A program made the position numbers and the translations under genes. From an uncultured Pirellulales bacterium (lineage in GTDB: Bacteria; Planctomycetota; Planctomycetia; Pirellulales; Lacipirellulaceae), in contig CAMYJY010000003.1 of assembly GCA_947258835.1 (NCBI GenBank), positions 1 to 24,092 on the forward strand: DNA of 24,092 nt, in the 5' to 3' direction. Each line of letters begins with the position of its first letter. The stretch's first letter is position 1. The notes beneath the pieces were generated by a model. That model did no database searches and was not told where the DNA came from. It worked only from the letters and a program-made list of their open reading frames with translations. Below are positions 14,222 through 21,584 of this stretch, piece after piece.

Positions 14222-15574
14222 ATGGCCTCCTTGGCACCCTACGCCATGCACGCGGACCAATCGGCGGGTCGCACGTACGATGAACCGCCTCATCCCTATC
14301 GGGGGCCCTACCAGCGGGATCGCGATCGGGTGGTCCACAGTAGCGCCTACCGGCGGTTGGCCCATAAAACCCAGGTCTTTACCGGCGAGATGGGCGACTA
14401 CCATCGTTCCCGGTTAACCCATACGCTCGAGGTGGCCTCCATCGCGCGGACCGTGGGCCGTGTGCTGCGGCTCAACGAGGATCTGATCGAAGTGCTGGCC
14501 TTGCTGCACGATATTGGCCATCCCCCCTTTGGCCATGCGGGCGAAGAGGTGCTCCAGCAGTGCACGGCCTCCTGCGGAGGTTTTGATCACAATGTGCACG
14601 CACTACGGATTGTCACGCTGCTGGAAGAGCGCTATCCGAACTGCCCTGGATTGAATCTGTCCCTGGAAGTTCTGTCCGGCCAAGCCCAACGTGTGAAAGG
14701 GCGGCCGAGTTCACCACCGGAAGTTCCGGGGGGCCGCCAACCGGCTGCCGCCCGCGAAACAGGGGCCAGCTCCCAGGGGCCACTGAGTTGGGGGGAGGTG
14801 GTAAAGACGTATACCGTGGGCAGCCCAGGGCGGCAGAGCCTGCCCCCGGCTCGACCGGGGGGCCGCCAACCAAAGCGAGCTGCCGCTCGGAAAGCGCTTG
14901 ACCGCTCCCGTTGGTCGCTCAAGTTTGCGCAAGATTCAAAGATTTTTACCGTGGGCAGCACAGAGACCCAGCGACCAACGCGGCAGCCCCTGCTGGAAGT
15001 CCAAGTGGTCGACGCGGCCGACAGCATTGCCTACAACTCCCATGATGCCGATGATGCGCTGGAGTTGGGCCTGCTCACCGTGGACGACTTGCTCAGCGTG
15101 CCCCTGTGGCGAGAGGCGGCCGAGCGGGTCCAACGTCACTATACCAACCTGGATGCACTGCAGCTGCGACGGGCTGTGATCCACCAGCTGATTGAAATCT
15201 TGGTAAGCGATTTGATTGCCACCACCCGCGATCGCTTGGAAGCGGCCGCCGTGGAGAATATTGTGGATGTTACCACGGCCAGCCAGCCGTTGGCCCGGCT
15301 GTCCGCTGCCTACCAAGCCCCAGCCGCGGAGCTGACGGCCTTTTTGTTCCAGCACGTGTATCGCCATCCCACCCTGCTGGCCGATCGGGCGATCGCTGGA
15401 GCGGCCTTGGAGGAGATGTTTGAGCGGTTCTCACGGCAACCCCAGCGGTTGCCTGCGCAGTACCAACGACAATTCGATCGCGACGGCCTGTCCCGCACCG
15501 TCTGTGACTTTTTGGCCGGGATGACGGACCGGCATGCGCTCGAGGAACATCGCCGGCAAGTCGACCAGGTCTAG
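14222..15574 (+). CDS. dgt: HD-domain deoxynucleoside triphosphate triphosphohydrolase
   Basis: Enzymes of this family cut dNTPs to deoxynucleosides and triphosphate, lowering dNTP pools. The 450-residue product has the N-terminal YRRLAHKTQVF signature and metal ligands H67 (THTLE), H96-D97 (LLHDIGHPPFGH) and D264 (QVVDAADSIAYNSHDADD). Between GLNLSLEV and QPLLEVQVVD, where relatives have a few tens of residues, there is an extra segment of about 100 residues (155-256). It is rich in Pro, Gly, Arg and Ala and built from a duplicated repeat. The active-site residues on both sides are intact, so the enzyme is probably functional. The ATG at 14222 has AAGGA overlapping the upstream stop. It is co-directional with the HIT-protein gene, 7 bases apart. 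Confidence 0.92.
   Translation: MASLAPYAMHADQSAGRTYDEPPHPYRGPYQRDRDRVVHSSAYRRLAHKTQVFTGEMGDYHRSRLTHTLEVASIARTVGRVLRLNEDLIEVLALLHDIGHPPFGHAGEEVLQQCTASCGGFDHNVHALRIVTLLEERYPNCPGLNLSLEVLSGQAQRVKGRPSSPPEVPGGRQPAAARETGASSQGPLSWGEVVKTYTVGSPGRQSLPPARPGGRQPKRAAARKALDRSRWSLKFAQDSKIFTVGSTETQRPTRQPLLEVQVVDAADSIAYNSHDADDALELGLLTVDDLLSVPLWREAAERVQRHYTNLDALQLRRAVIHQLIEILVSDLIATTRDRLEAAAVENIVDVTTASQPLARLSAAYQAPAAELTAFLFQHVYRHPTLLADRAIAGAALEEMFERFSRQPQRLPAQYQRQFDRDGLSRTVCDFLAGMTDRHALEEHRRQVDQV
14684..14989 (+). repeat. Repeat-derived in-frame insertion in the dNTPase gene
   Basis: CCGGGGGGCCGCCAACC occurs at 14726-14742 and 14855-14871. TACCGTGGGCAGC occurs at 14812-14824 and 14947-14959. These define two tandem units of about 130 bases encoding PGGRQP-AAAR-TVGS twice. 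The junction (14834-14860) matches the intergenic repeat at 4729-4755 at 25 of 27 bases. The outer limits are estimated from where family-like protein sequence stops and resumes. Confidence 0.7.
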
Positions 15575-15685
15575 CGTTGTGGCCGCGCTGGTGGACGGGG
15601 ACTGTTGGCGGCTAGCAGAAACCACCCGCATACTGCACTTAAGATATATTTGTTTTGTTGCGGGCGAGATGCGTTTTGGGCTGAC

Positions 15686-15714
15686 TTGACCAGGGCGGGT
15701 TGTTACCATAGACA
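15686..15714 (+). promoter_or_regulatory. Possible promoter of the PIN-TRAM gene
   Basis: TTGACC (15686-15691) and a weak TAGACA (15709-15714) are spaced by 17 bases and end 52 bases before the ATG. The -10 box matches the consensus poorly. Confidence 0.3.
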
Positions 15715-15766
15715 CTAGCGAGGCAAATCACTCTTCACGCACGCATTCTCCCCCACAACTTTTCCC

Positions 15767-16786
15767 ATGGCTCTTGTAATTCTTCGCTGCTTATTTGTCT
15801 TGGTGGCAGCTGGTATTGGTGTGCAGATCATTAGCTCCGATGAGCTATCCCGTGACCCGGCCTATCTGCCGTGGTTGGTCGTGGGCGGTCTGTTGCTGTT
15901 GGCCGGGGTGGTGATCGTGATTGATTGTGTCGTGAGGCAGAAGCAATTGGACACGATCACTTCCGTCTATTTTGGTCTGCTGATCGGTCTGTTGCTGACT
16001 TACGTGCTAAAAATCGCGCTCAGCCCGGTGTTGCCCGCTGCCGATACGTTGCAGGCTCAATGGCTTCCCATGATTTTAGGCATGGTGCTGTGCTACACGT
16101 GCACCAGCGTGTTGATGCAAACCAAAGACGATTTTCGCTTCATCATTCCCTATGTCGAGTTCGCCAAGGAGATTAAAGGCCTGAAACCCTACGTGCTGGA
16201 CACGAGCGTGGTGATCGACGGCAGGATCGCCGACGTCGTGGAAACACGCGTGATCGACAGCCAGCTGATCATGCCCCAGTTTGTGGTGGTCGAGTTGCAG
16301 GCGATTGCCGATTCCAGTGATCGACTCCGGCGGGGTCGTGGGCGGCGTGGGCTGGACATTTTGAACCGCTTGCGGAGCGATCCCAAAGTCGACTTGGTGA
16401 TTTATGACCGCGAACTGCCTCAATTTGCCGGTCAGGCCGTGGACCTCAAGCTGGTACTCCTGGCCAAACACCTGGACGGCAAGATTGTGACCAATGATTA
16501 CAATCTCAACAAAGTGGCCAAACTGCACGAAGTCGATGTGATCAATCTCAACGACCTCTCCAATGCCTTAAAACCTGTGTTCTTGCCCGGGGAAACGCTC
16601 CAGGTCCGCGTGATCAAGCCGGGCGAAGAGGCCGGCCAGGGCGTGGGCTACTTGGAAGATGGGACCATGGTCGTCATCGAGGGTGGACGCAAGCACGTCA
16701 ACCTGAATGTCATCGCCAATGTGACCAGCGTCCTGCAGACCAGCGCCGGTCGCATGATTTTTGGGAAGTACGAGGGACCTGCCTAG
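15767..16786 (+). CDS. Membrane-anchored PIN-TRAM domain protein (YacL-like)
   Basis: The 339-residue product has four predicted hydrophobic N-terminal segments (about 5-22, 34-54, 66-85 and 100-116). A PIN nuclease domain follows, with acidic residues in VLDTSVVIDGRIAD (D145, D151), VVVELQAIAD and IVTNDYNL. A C-terminal TRAM domain, a likely RNA-binding beta-barrel, covers about 279-339 (ETLQVRVIKPGEEAGQGVGYLEDGTMVVIEGG). PIN domains of this type usually cut RNA with bound metal. The cellular target of YacL-type proteins is not settled. The ATG at 15767 has no strong ribosome site. The gene converges on argS with 17 bases between stop codons and no terminator seen in the gap. Confidence 0.92.
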   Translation: MALVILRCLFVLVAAGIGVQIISSDELSRDPAYLPWLVVGGLLLLAGVVIVIDCVVRQKQLDTITSVYFGLLIGLLLTYVLKIALSPVLPAADTLQAQWLPMILGMVLCYTCTSVLMQTKDDFRFIIPYVEFAKEIKGLKPYVLDTSVVIDGRIADVVETRVIDSQLIMPQFVVVELQAIADSSDRLRRGRGRRGLDILNRLRSDPKVDLVIYDRELPQFAGQAVDLKLVLLAKHLDGKIVTNDYNLNKVAKLHEVDVINLNDLSNALKPVFLPGETLQVRVIKPGEEAGQGVGYLEDGTMVVIEGGRKHVNLNVIANVTSVLQTSAGRMIFGKYEGPA

Positions 16787-16803
16787 AACGTGTTTTGACA
16801 GCG

Positions 16804-18780
16804 TCACATCCGCTCTACGGTTTCAATGCCCAACAACTGGAGGCCCGTGGCAATCGTGCGTGCGGTGAGATCGCACAATTGCAACCGACTGCGCCGGATG
16901 GCACCGTCCTCGGCTTGCAGCACGGGGCAATTTTCAAAGAAACTCGAGTATGCGCTGGCCAGTTCAAATAGGTAAGCCGTCAGGTGGTTGGGTCGATAGT
17001 CGGCAGCCACCCGCTCCAGCGCCTCGCTGAAACGGAGCAGGCCCAGTGCCAAGGCCCGTTCGGTAGGCGCGCCCAGCTGCGGGGGCCTGTCGGCTTGACG
17101 GAGCGTTTCCAGTTGCACGTCCCCTTTGGAAAATATGCTCCGCACGCGGGCGTAGCTGTACTGCATGTAGGTGGCCGTGTTGCCCTGCATGGCCAGCATC
17201 TTGTCGTAGCTAAAGACGTAGTCGCTGGTGCGGTTGTGGGCCAGGTCGGCATATTTAATCGCGCCGATGCCGATCCGCTCAGCAACGTGCAGCCGCTGCT
17301 CGGTGGTGAGCAGAGGCGCCGGGCGGGCAGCGTCGTTTTCGCAGACGATGCGATGCGCACGCTGCACCGCTTCGTCCAGCAAACCACTTAAGCCCACGGC
17401 CACCCCGGAACGCGTTTTGTAGGGTTTGCCATCTTCGCCCAGCACCGTGCCAAAACTGACGTGCGTGAGCTCCAAATCGGTCCCACCGGCTGCGCGGGCG
17501 GTGGCAAACAGTTGCTCAAAGTGCAAGGACTGGCGATGATCCACCACGTACAAGATGGCGTCCGGGGCCCACTCCTGACGTCGGTAATCCATGGTGGCCA
17601 AGTCCGTGGTCGCGTAGAGAAAGGCGCCGTCTTGTTTCTGGACGATAAACGGAGCGGTAAAGCCTTCCAAAAAGATGCATTGGGCGCCATCGCTTTCCTG
17701 CACCAAGCCCTGGGCGGTCAGTTGGCGGACCACACCCGCCAAGCGGTCGTGATAAAAGCTCTCCCCCAAAGTATGATCGAATGTCACGTGCAGTCGCTGG
17801 TAGGTCCGGTCCAGCTCGCGGAGGCAGGCGGGCAAAAAACGTTCCCACAGCGCCCGGTTGGTCGGATCCCCCGCGTGCAGCGCTGCTGTTTCGGCCAACA
17901 CGGCGGTACCAATTTCCGGATGTTCGATCGCCGCCTGGGCCAATGTGGGGTCCTCTTCCACCGCAGCCGCCTGTTGGCGTAAGGTGTCTAGCGAACGGCG
18001 TAAGTCCGCCAGCTGGGCCTCGGCTTGGCGGAGGCGTTTTTGGGCCTGCTTGGCCTCCCGAGGATCTTCCGTGACGGTCGTGTCATGCAGTTCTTCCACG
18101 CGTTGGACTTGCCGCAGCAGTTCCGCTTCCAAGTCCGGAATCTGTTGTTGGCGGGCCGCGTGATAACCAATCAGCCGGTTGACCCGTTGGTACAGGCGGC
18201 CCAGCTCCCGTACGGTGTCCTCTGCCAGCGCGTCTTCGTCCCCAAAGTGCTTGAAGCCATAAATGATCATGCCGAATTGTGTGCCCCAGTCGCCAACGTG
18301 ATTGTCCGTAATCACGCGGTGCCCCAAATGGCGGAGAACTCGGGCCAGGGCGTCGCCAATGACGGTCGAACGGATATGCCCCACATGCATGGGTTTGGCG
18401 ATATTGGGGGAGGAGTAATCCAGTACCAAGGTCCGCGGCTGGGAAGTGGGAACGATTCCCAGACGCTCCGTATCCCGGAGCATCTCCTGCAAGCGGTCGG
18501 CCAACCAGGTGTCCTGGAGCCGCAAGTTGATGAAACCGGGGCCGGCAATGGTCGCCGGCTCGCACAGATCCGCCACGTCCAGTGCCGCCACCAAGGACTC
18601 CGCCACTTGACGAGGATTACGGCCCAGGCGTTTGCCTACAGGCATGGCACAATTGGCCTGGTAATCCCCAAAGCGGGCATCCTGGCTGGGCAGGACCAAG
18701 CTGGCATACTCGGTGGCGCTGGGGTCGATGCTCGCCAGCGCCGCGGCAAATCGACTGCGGAGTTCACTCAACACATTCAT
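16804..18780 (-). CDS. argS: Arginyl-tRNA synthetase
   Basis: ArgS charges tRNA-Arg; it is a class I synthetase. The 658-residue product has the N-terminal tRNA-binding domain (FGDYQANCAM), the HIGH motif as HVGH (132-135) inside SSPNIAKPMHVGHIRSTVIGDA, and GEDGKPYKTRSG in place of a standard KMSKS, as is common in ArgRS. The anticodon-binding helices end in LLGIETVERM. It is longer than most bacterial ArgRS (about 550-580) because a charged, Gln/Glu/Arg-rich segment at about residues 207-300 is inserted after YQRVNRLIG; this looks like a coiled coil. The start ATG overlaps the stop codon of rsfS (ATGA), indicating coupled translation. Confidence 0.97.
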   Translation of the reverse strand: MNVLSELRSRFAAALASIDPSATEYASLVLPSQDARFGDYQANCAMPVGKRLGRNPRQVAESLVAALDVADLCEPATIAGPGFINLRLQDTWLADRLQEMLRDTERLGIVPTSQPRTLVLDYSSPNIAKPMHVGHIRSTVIGDALARVLRHLGHRVITDNHVGDWGTQFGMIIYGFKHFGDEDALAEDTVRELGRLYQRVNRLIGYHAARQQQIPDLEAELLRQVQRVEELHDTTVTEDPREAKQAQKRLRQAEAQLADLRRSLDTLRQQAAAVEEDPTLAQAAIEHPEIGTAVLAETAALHAGDPTNRALWERFLPACLRELDRTYQRLHVTFDHTLGESFYHDRLAGVVRQLTAQGLVQESDGAQCIFLEGFTAPFIVQKQDGAFLYATTDLATMDYRRQEWAPDAILYVVDHRQSLHFEQLFATARAAGGTDLELTHVSFGTVLGEDGKPYKTRSGVAVGLSGLLDEAVQRAHRIVCENDAARPAPLLTTEQRLHVAERIGIGAIKYADLAHNRTSDYVFSYDKMLAMQGNTATYMQYSYARVRSIFSKGDVQLETLRQADRPPQLGAPTERALALGLLRFSEALERVAADYRPNHLTAYLFELASAYSSFFENCPVLQAEDGAIRRSRLQLCDLTARTIATGLQLLGIETVERM

Positions 18781-19205
18781 GAAGAAGTTGGCTCATCCCA
18801 TGGTAGTGACACACGCTCCGCCGCGCTCCAAAATTGCTCTAAGGCGTAGTAGGCGCGTGTTTCTTCATCAAATAAGTGCACGACCACGGTTCCGTAGTCC
18901 AGCAGGATCCAGCGACTCTCCCGGTAGCCTTCGATACCCATCCGCTGATCGCCCAGTTCGTCTTCCAGGCAATGATCAATCTCTTCGCTGATGGCATGCA
19001 GTTGCCGGCGACTGGTGCCCGTGGCGACCACAAAATAGTCGAAGACGGGCGTGATCCCTCGCATGTCAAGCACGGCAATGTCTTGCCCGCGGTTTTCATG
19101 AGCCGTGTGGGCGGCAGCCAGGGCCAACTGCAGACTCCCTGCGGCTCGGGAATCGGTCGTGGTGGTGGTGGATTCGGGAATGACAGTACTCGCAAGGTCC
19201 GGCAT
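18777..19205 (-). CDS. rsfS: Ribosome silencing factor RsfS
   Basis: RsfS binds ribosomal protein L14 on the large subunit and blocks subunit joining when nutrients run low. The 142-residue product contains the family core: ALAAAHTAHENRGQDIAVLDMRG, FDYFVVATGTSRRQL, GYRESRWILLDYGTVVVHLF and ETRAYYALEQFW. The ATG at 19205 gives a 20-residue N-terminal tail rich in Thr and Ser; the frame is open further up to 19328 but that part looks non-coding. The last base pairs overlap the argS start, so rsfS-argS form an operon. Confidence 0.94.
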   Translation of the reverse strand: MPDLASTVIPESTTTTTDSRAAGSLQLALAAAHTAHENRGQDIAVLDMRGITPVFDYFVVATGTSRRQLHAISEEIDHCLEDELGDQRMGIEGYRESRWILLDYGTVVVHLFDEETRAYYALEQFWSAAERVSLPWDEPTSS

Positions 19206-19236
19206 GTGCGGATGGACGGGATGGACGTAAATTTCC

Positions 19237-19242
19237 AGTATA
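19237..19242 (-). promoter_or_regulatory. Possible -10 box for the rsfS-argS operon
   Basis: On the rsfS strand TATACT lies 32 bases before the rsfS ATG. No convincing -35 accompanies it. In the 395-base divergent spacer (19206-19600) I see nothing else beyond a short direct repeat, GGATGGACG, near 19210-19227. Confidence 0.3.
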
Positions 19243-19600
19243 ACCCAGCGGAAACGAAGAGGGGAGAGGGTGGTTTGAGCCAACCTGCCGGTGTGCGTAC
19301 GGGAACGGGCCGGTGCCCAATCCGACACCGTCTTGCTGCCGACGTCAGATTTTTCCGGCGAAGGGCGTGAAATTGCCGGAATTTGAAGGAAGCGCCTGAT
19401 CGAGCGCGGGCCGAGGCGCGGACTTCCTCAGTCGAGTCTTAGCCGCAGAGTGGGTAGTTGTGATTCTTTTTAATCCTGCTAGATTGTCCCTGAACCAAGC
19501 GGTCGCAGGCTTGGGTTGCGGCTACGTCGCGGTGGGCCCTGCGGGGATGTTGCGGATTGATCTTGTGTTTGGGGAACAAACCATACGAGGAAAGTCAGCA

Positions 19601-20659
19601 ATGCGTTTGCGCATCATCTTCACCCTTGCCGTCCTCCTCGCTGGTCACTCTCTGCCCCGCACCGCTTGCGCCCAAGAAACCTCGCGCATCAAGACCTTGG
19701 CAAAACGCACCGTCCCGGTGCCGGCAGGGGTCTCTGAGGAGTTGCGTGGGCTGATTGCCAGCAGGCCGTTGTTCCCCAACATTCCCGTGCCCCAGACGCG
19801 CGAGGAGTGGCTCGCGGTGCAGTGGGTCTGGGACGCCAACAATGCCCAGGCGGCGCGTGACTTGGCGCAAAAACTCGGTGCAACTTGGGAATCGATGGAG
19901 GTTGCAGGCGTGCCCTGCTTCCTCGTGACACCCAAAAACATCGGCCAACGCTTCCAGCAGCGCTGGCTCGTCCACCTCCACGGCGGCGCGTTCGTATTCC
20001 ATGGCGGTGAAGGATGCATCCGCGAAGCGCTGTGGGTAGCAGATGCTTGCCAGGCTCGCGTGCTCTCGATCGACTACCGCCGGCCGCCCGTCCATCCTTT
20101 CCCCGCGGCGATTGAGGATACGGTGGCCGTGTGGCAGGCCGTTATCAAGCGGCAGGAGGCGGATGCCACGGCCCTGTTTGGGACTTCTGCGGGAGGCAAC
20201 CTCACCCTGGCGACGACGTTAAAACTCCAGCACATTGGCCTGCCACTCCCCGGCGCCTTGTTCGCCGGTACGCCGGCTACCGATCTCGAGAAGATCGGTG
20301 ACACGTGGTACACCCTGGAAGGGCTGGATCCCCTGGGGCGCTACGAAGGGATTATCCGAGGTTGTTTCGAGGCCTACGTCCCATCGAAAGACTTTTCAGA
20401 CGCACTGGTCTCCCCTGTCCGGGGAGACCTGCGGAATTTTCCACCCACGATTCTGCTGTCGGGTACACGCGACCTGCTGCTAAGCGACACCGTACGCATG
20501 CACCGTGCCCTGCGGCAGGCCCAGGTGGATGCCGAACTGCACGTCTACGAGGGACAATCTCACGGTGATTATGCCGCCGGCACAGCCGTTGCCGCGCCAG
20601 AATCGGAGGACGCACAGCGCGAGATCTTTCAGTTCTTCGACAAGCACCTGGCGGACTAG
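19601..20659 (+). CDS. Secreted HSL-type alpha/beta hydrolase (esterase)
   Basis: The 352-residue product starts with a signal peptide (MRLRIIFTLAVLLAGHS..., probable cleavage after ACA near residue 24), so it should act outside the cytoplasm. It is an alpha/beta hydrolase of the hormone-sensitive-lipase group, with HGG oxyanion motif at 127-129, nucleophile Ser196 in GTSAGG, Asp291 in SGTRDLL and His321 in GQSHGDY. Substrate is unknown; short acyl esters are the usual substrates. The ATG at 19601 has AGGAAAG upstream and gives the signal peptide; an earlier start at 19460 would bury it. Part of the gene (20360-20400) is duplicated near the right edge at 23951-23991. Confidence 0.88.
   Translation: MRLRIIFTLAVLLAGHSLPRTACAQETSRIKTLAKRTVPVPAGVSEELRGLIASRPLFPNIPVPQTREEWLAVQWVWDANNAQAARDLAQKLGATWESMEVAGVPCFLVTPKNIGQRFQQRWLVHLHGGAFVFHGGEGCIREALWVADACQARVLSIDYRRPPVHPFPAAIEDTVAVWQAVIKRQEADATALFGTSAGGNLTLATTLKLQHIGLPLPGALFAGTPATDLEKIGDTWYTLEGLDPLGRYEGIIRGCFEAYVPSKDFSDALVSPVRGDLRNFPPTILLSGTRDLLLSDTVRMHRALRQAQVDAELHVYEGQSHGDYAAGTAVAAPESEDAQREIFQFFDKHLAD
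20360..20400 (+). repeat. Segment of the hydrolase gene duplicated at 23951-23991
   Basis: Forty of 41 bases match 23951-23991 (one G to A change). The segment encodes GCFEAYVPSKDFSD. In the right copy it is joined almost directly to the 99 bp repeat, 270 bases having been lost between. Confidence 0.9.
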
Positions 20660-20668
20660 ACAGTCGCC

Positions 20669-21008
20669 TTAAGCGAGAGAAGTTGGCCCAATCGCTAAAA
20701 ATTGGGTTGCCCGGGGCGTCAGCCCGACGTGCAAACCATGCCGCACCAGTTCCGCTCCGCTGCGGTGAACCTCAAACTGCTCGCGGCACCCGCGGTTGAC
20801 CGCGATCACGATGGGCTGGTTGTGGTACGTCAAAAAACTGCTCAAAGGACGGATAGGACCAACCATCGTGGTGAAATTTCTCGGCGCTCCACAGCCCCGG
20901 GTGGGCACACACCGGCACCCCGCCGCGGGACCGTGCCCAATCGGTCACCCGCCGGATGGGCACGTCCCCCCACTGCCAGATCGACGAGCCCCAGGAACTG
21001 CATAAGGC
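20669..21008 (-). pseudogene. Decayed leftward gene of unknown family, 3' part
   Basis: Two leftward frames join at a run of six T. The upstream frame reads SSIWQWGDVPIRRVTDWA, then GVPVCAHPGLWSAEKFHHDGW and SYPSFEQF. The downstream frame continues LTYHNQPIVIAVNRG, GAELVRHGLHVGLTP and RATQFLAIGPTSLA to a stop at 20669-20671. Both halves look like protein, and losing or gaining one T would join them, so this is probably a frameshifted gene remnant. The N-terminal part is absent: an in-frame stop occurs near 21043. It converges on the hydrolase gene, with 9 bases between stops. The final 99 bases are repeated at the right edge. I do not recognise the family. Confidence 0.5.
20671..20769. repeat. 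99-bp perfect direct repeat, left copy
   Basis: All 99 bases are identical to 23994-24092 in the same orientation. The right copy reaches the window edge; the left copy continues, so the true repeat may be longer. The sequence covers the 3' end of the decayed leftward gene. Confidence 0.97.
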
Positions 21009-21021
21009 ATGACTGACTTTA

Positions 21022-21085
21022 TGCGGTGAATATGGTGCCTAATCACCGCAGAAGGCAAATAATCTCCGCAAAAAATGCGGAGATT
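21022..21085. repeat. Cluster of related inverted repeats at the island edge
   Basis: TGCGGTGA (21022-21029) pairs with TCACCGCA (21043-21050). AATCTCCGCA (21061-21070) pairs perfectly with TGCGGAGATT (21076-21085) around five A. The right arm of the first and left arm of the second share TAATCWCCGCA as direct repeats 19 bases apart. This could be an operator set, a recombination site or an element end. Confidence 0.65.
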
Positions 21086-21116
21086 AAGGGGCAAAGCAAC
21101 GCAAGCAGCCGCAAAA

Positions 21117-21178
21117 ATTGTCAATTGAGTATTTGCAAGGGCATTGCGTATTGACAATGTCAATCTACAGCCGACAAT
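21117..21178 (+). promoter_or_regulatory. Promoter with operator-like inverted repeat, for the XRE-ImmA/PIN unit
   Basis: ATTGTCAAT (21117-21125) and ATTGACAAT (21150-21158) are exact reverse complements 24 bases apart. The second contains TTGACA (21151-21156), which with GACAAT (21173-21178) at 16 bases spacing makes a plausible promoter. A regulator bound here would cover the -35 box, as expected for autoregulation by an XRE-type protein. Confidence 0.5.
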
Positions 21179-21219
21179 TACAACAGGGAGAGTCAAGCTG
21201 GCTTCGAACACCGGAGGCA

Positions 21220-21510
21220 ATGGTTGTGGCAGAAAACGAACAACTCGACGCAACGCATTCGCGAAAGTGGCTCCCTGTAGCACGGGCAATCGCCGGCGGC
21301 GCCAGCTCTCGTGGTGTGGCTGACCAAATTGAGAAGACGTTCTGCCAACGCCTCCGACGCTTGCAGGCCGATGGCCTGCTACCTTCCATGATTGAGGCCT
21401 TGTGGCTCACCTTCGAACGACTGGCGTTATCGGAAAGAACAGTGATGCGGGAAAGTACACTGATCTTTATCGACGCTACGCAGCGGAGTGGGACAAGTTT
21501 GTCCGTCTAG
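21220..21510 (+). CDS. Small protein of unknown function, first gene of the XRE-ImmA/PIN unit
   Basis: The ATG at 21220 has GGAGG 5 bases upstream, the best ribosome site in the island. The 96-residue frame reads MVVAENEQLDATHSRKWLPV, then RAIAGGASSRGVADQIEKTF and LRRLQADGLLPSMIEALW before a poorer tail. A second frame, open from 21396 to a stop at 21567-21569, encodes GKYTDLYRRYAAEWDKFVRLG and CHWTNMIDARSAAA. That stop is 15 bases before the next gene, a normal operon gap. The natural product may therefore join both frames (21220-21569) through a shift near 21400-21450; a mutation or a separate overlapping gene are the options. I do not recognise the family. Confidence 0.45.
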   Translation: MVVAENEQLDATHSRKWLPVARAIAGGASSRGVADQIEKTFCQRLRRLQADGLLPSMIEALWLTFERLALSERTVMRESTLIFIDATQRSGTSLSV

Positions 21511-21584
21511 GAAGACGGAACGGTTGCCACTGGACGAACATGATCGACGCGCGGAGTGCGGCGGCCTAGCCCAGGGAGAACAGG

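Noticed and set aside
16787..16803. Bidirectional terminator between the PIN-TRAM gene and argS
   Set aside because: The 17-base gap has no inverted repeat or T-run.
18025..18849. Rightward open frame of 274 codons opposite argS
   Set aside because: Antisense shadow of argS and rsfS; no recognisable domain and no start signal.
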